Source: Psychrobacter arcticus 273-4
GTDB taxonomy: Bacteria; Pseudomonadota; Gammaproteobacteria; Pseudomonadales; Moraxellaceae
Assembly: GCF_000012305.1 (NCBI RefSeq)
Contig: NC_007204.1
Location: forward strand, 930,001 to 994,000
Direction of reading: 5' to 3'
Length of the DNA stretch: 64,000 bases
Part shown: positions 63,913 through 64,000 of the stretch, one piece after another
Layout of the letters: each line of letters opens with the position of its first letter
How positions within the stretch are numbered: the first letter of the stretch is position 1
Translations under genes and position numbers: made by a program
The notes under the pieces: generated by a model
Told to the model about the DNA's origin: nothing
What the model saw: only the letters and a program-made list of their open reading frames with translations
Databases searched by the model: none

Positions 63913-64000
63913 TTATTTAGTAGGCTTGTCATCTTGATTAAGCTGAATATACTTATCAAAGTTCTGTGCATAATCTGTCAAGTTATCGCTTAGCATTTGG
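63913..64000 (-). CDS. C-terminal end of an unidentified protein
   Basis: The minus strand enters the window with an open frame reading QMLSDNLTDYAQNFDKYIQL, then NQDDKPTK and a stop at 63913-63915. Hydrophilic tail; too short to identify. It is convergent with the BCCT gene and followed by the shared terminator, which supports a real gene end. Confidence 0.5.
   Translation of the reverse strand, partial: QMLSDNLTDYAQNFDKYIQLNQDDKPTK

Overview
The window reads as chromosome of a Psychrobacter-like gammaproteobacterium (Moraxellaceae). Grounds: about 42-45% GC by eye, gene content (single-permease LolCD, ComEC, a 5-aminovalerate/glutarate cluster, a gcvT-gcvH-nitroreductase-gcvP block, carAB, clpB) and the protein sequences themselves. 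Genus is an inference from resemblance, not from a database search. No rRNA, tRNA, CRISPR array, prophage or intact IS was recognised.

Layout. 1-452: 5' part of ccoN (cbb3 oxidase), reading out of the window. 1.3-6.2 kb: SCP2-domain protein, an unknown protein, lolC-lolD, a small acidic protein and a DUF2062 membrane protein. 6.6-14 kb: comEC, sppA, an alpha/beta hydrolase, a CPBP protease and dusA. 14-17.5 kb: an MHS-type transporter and a phospholipase-D lipoprotein. 17.9-21.7 kb: metZ, ybaB, recR, rnd. 22-28.2 kb, minus strand: glycine-cleavage block gcvT-gcvH-nitroreductase-gcvP behind a tandem glycine riboswitch. 28.5-32.2 kb: YcgL, a membrane protein and a MoxR ATPase/VWA pair. 32.6-42.3 kb: two IclR regulators, each divergent from catabolic genes (gcdH and a CoA-transferase; gabD/davD, gabT/davT and an APC permease). 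Together these would take 5-aminovalerate through glutarate to crotonyl-CoA. 42.5-51.9 kb, minus strand: a glycosyltransferase, a secreted repeat protein next to a 12-bp minisatellite, greA, carB, carA and a PAP2 phosphatase. 52.3-61.2 kb: gamma-carbonic-anhydrase-like protein, HAD hydrolase, prfB (with its programmed frameshift), ppnP, an acyl-CoA synthetase, an SDR dehydrogenase and clpB. 61.5-64 kb: a decayed PQQ sugar-dehydrogenase gene, a BCCT transporter, and the 3' end of an unidentified gene.

The most striking non-genic structure is a family of dispersed 138-bp elements. Seven near-identical copies and one diverged 146-bp copy all lie between genes. They begin TATAGT, end ACTATA (with single-base variants), have imperfectly complementary arms, and look like a TA-targeting MITE comparable in architecture to Neisseria Correia elements. 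Two copies in opposite orientation bracket comEC, and one ends only a few bases before the comEC ribosome binding site. Other remnants are a 120-bp IS256-like solo element, an IS3-family transposase tail, several short tandem repeats and long perfect hairpins.
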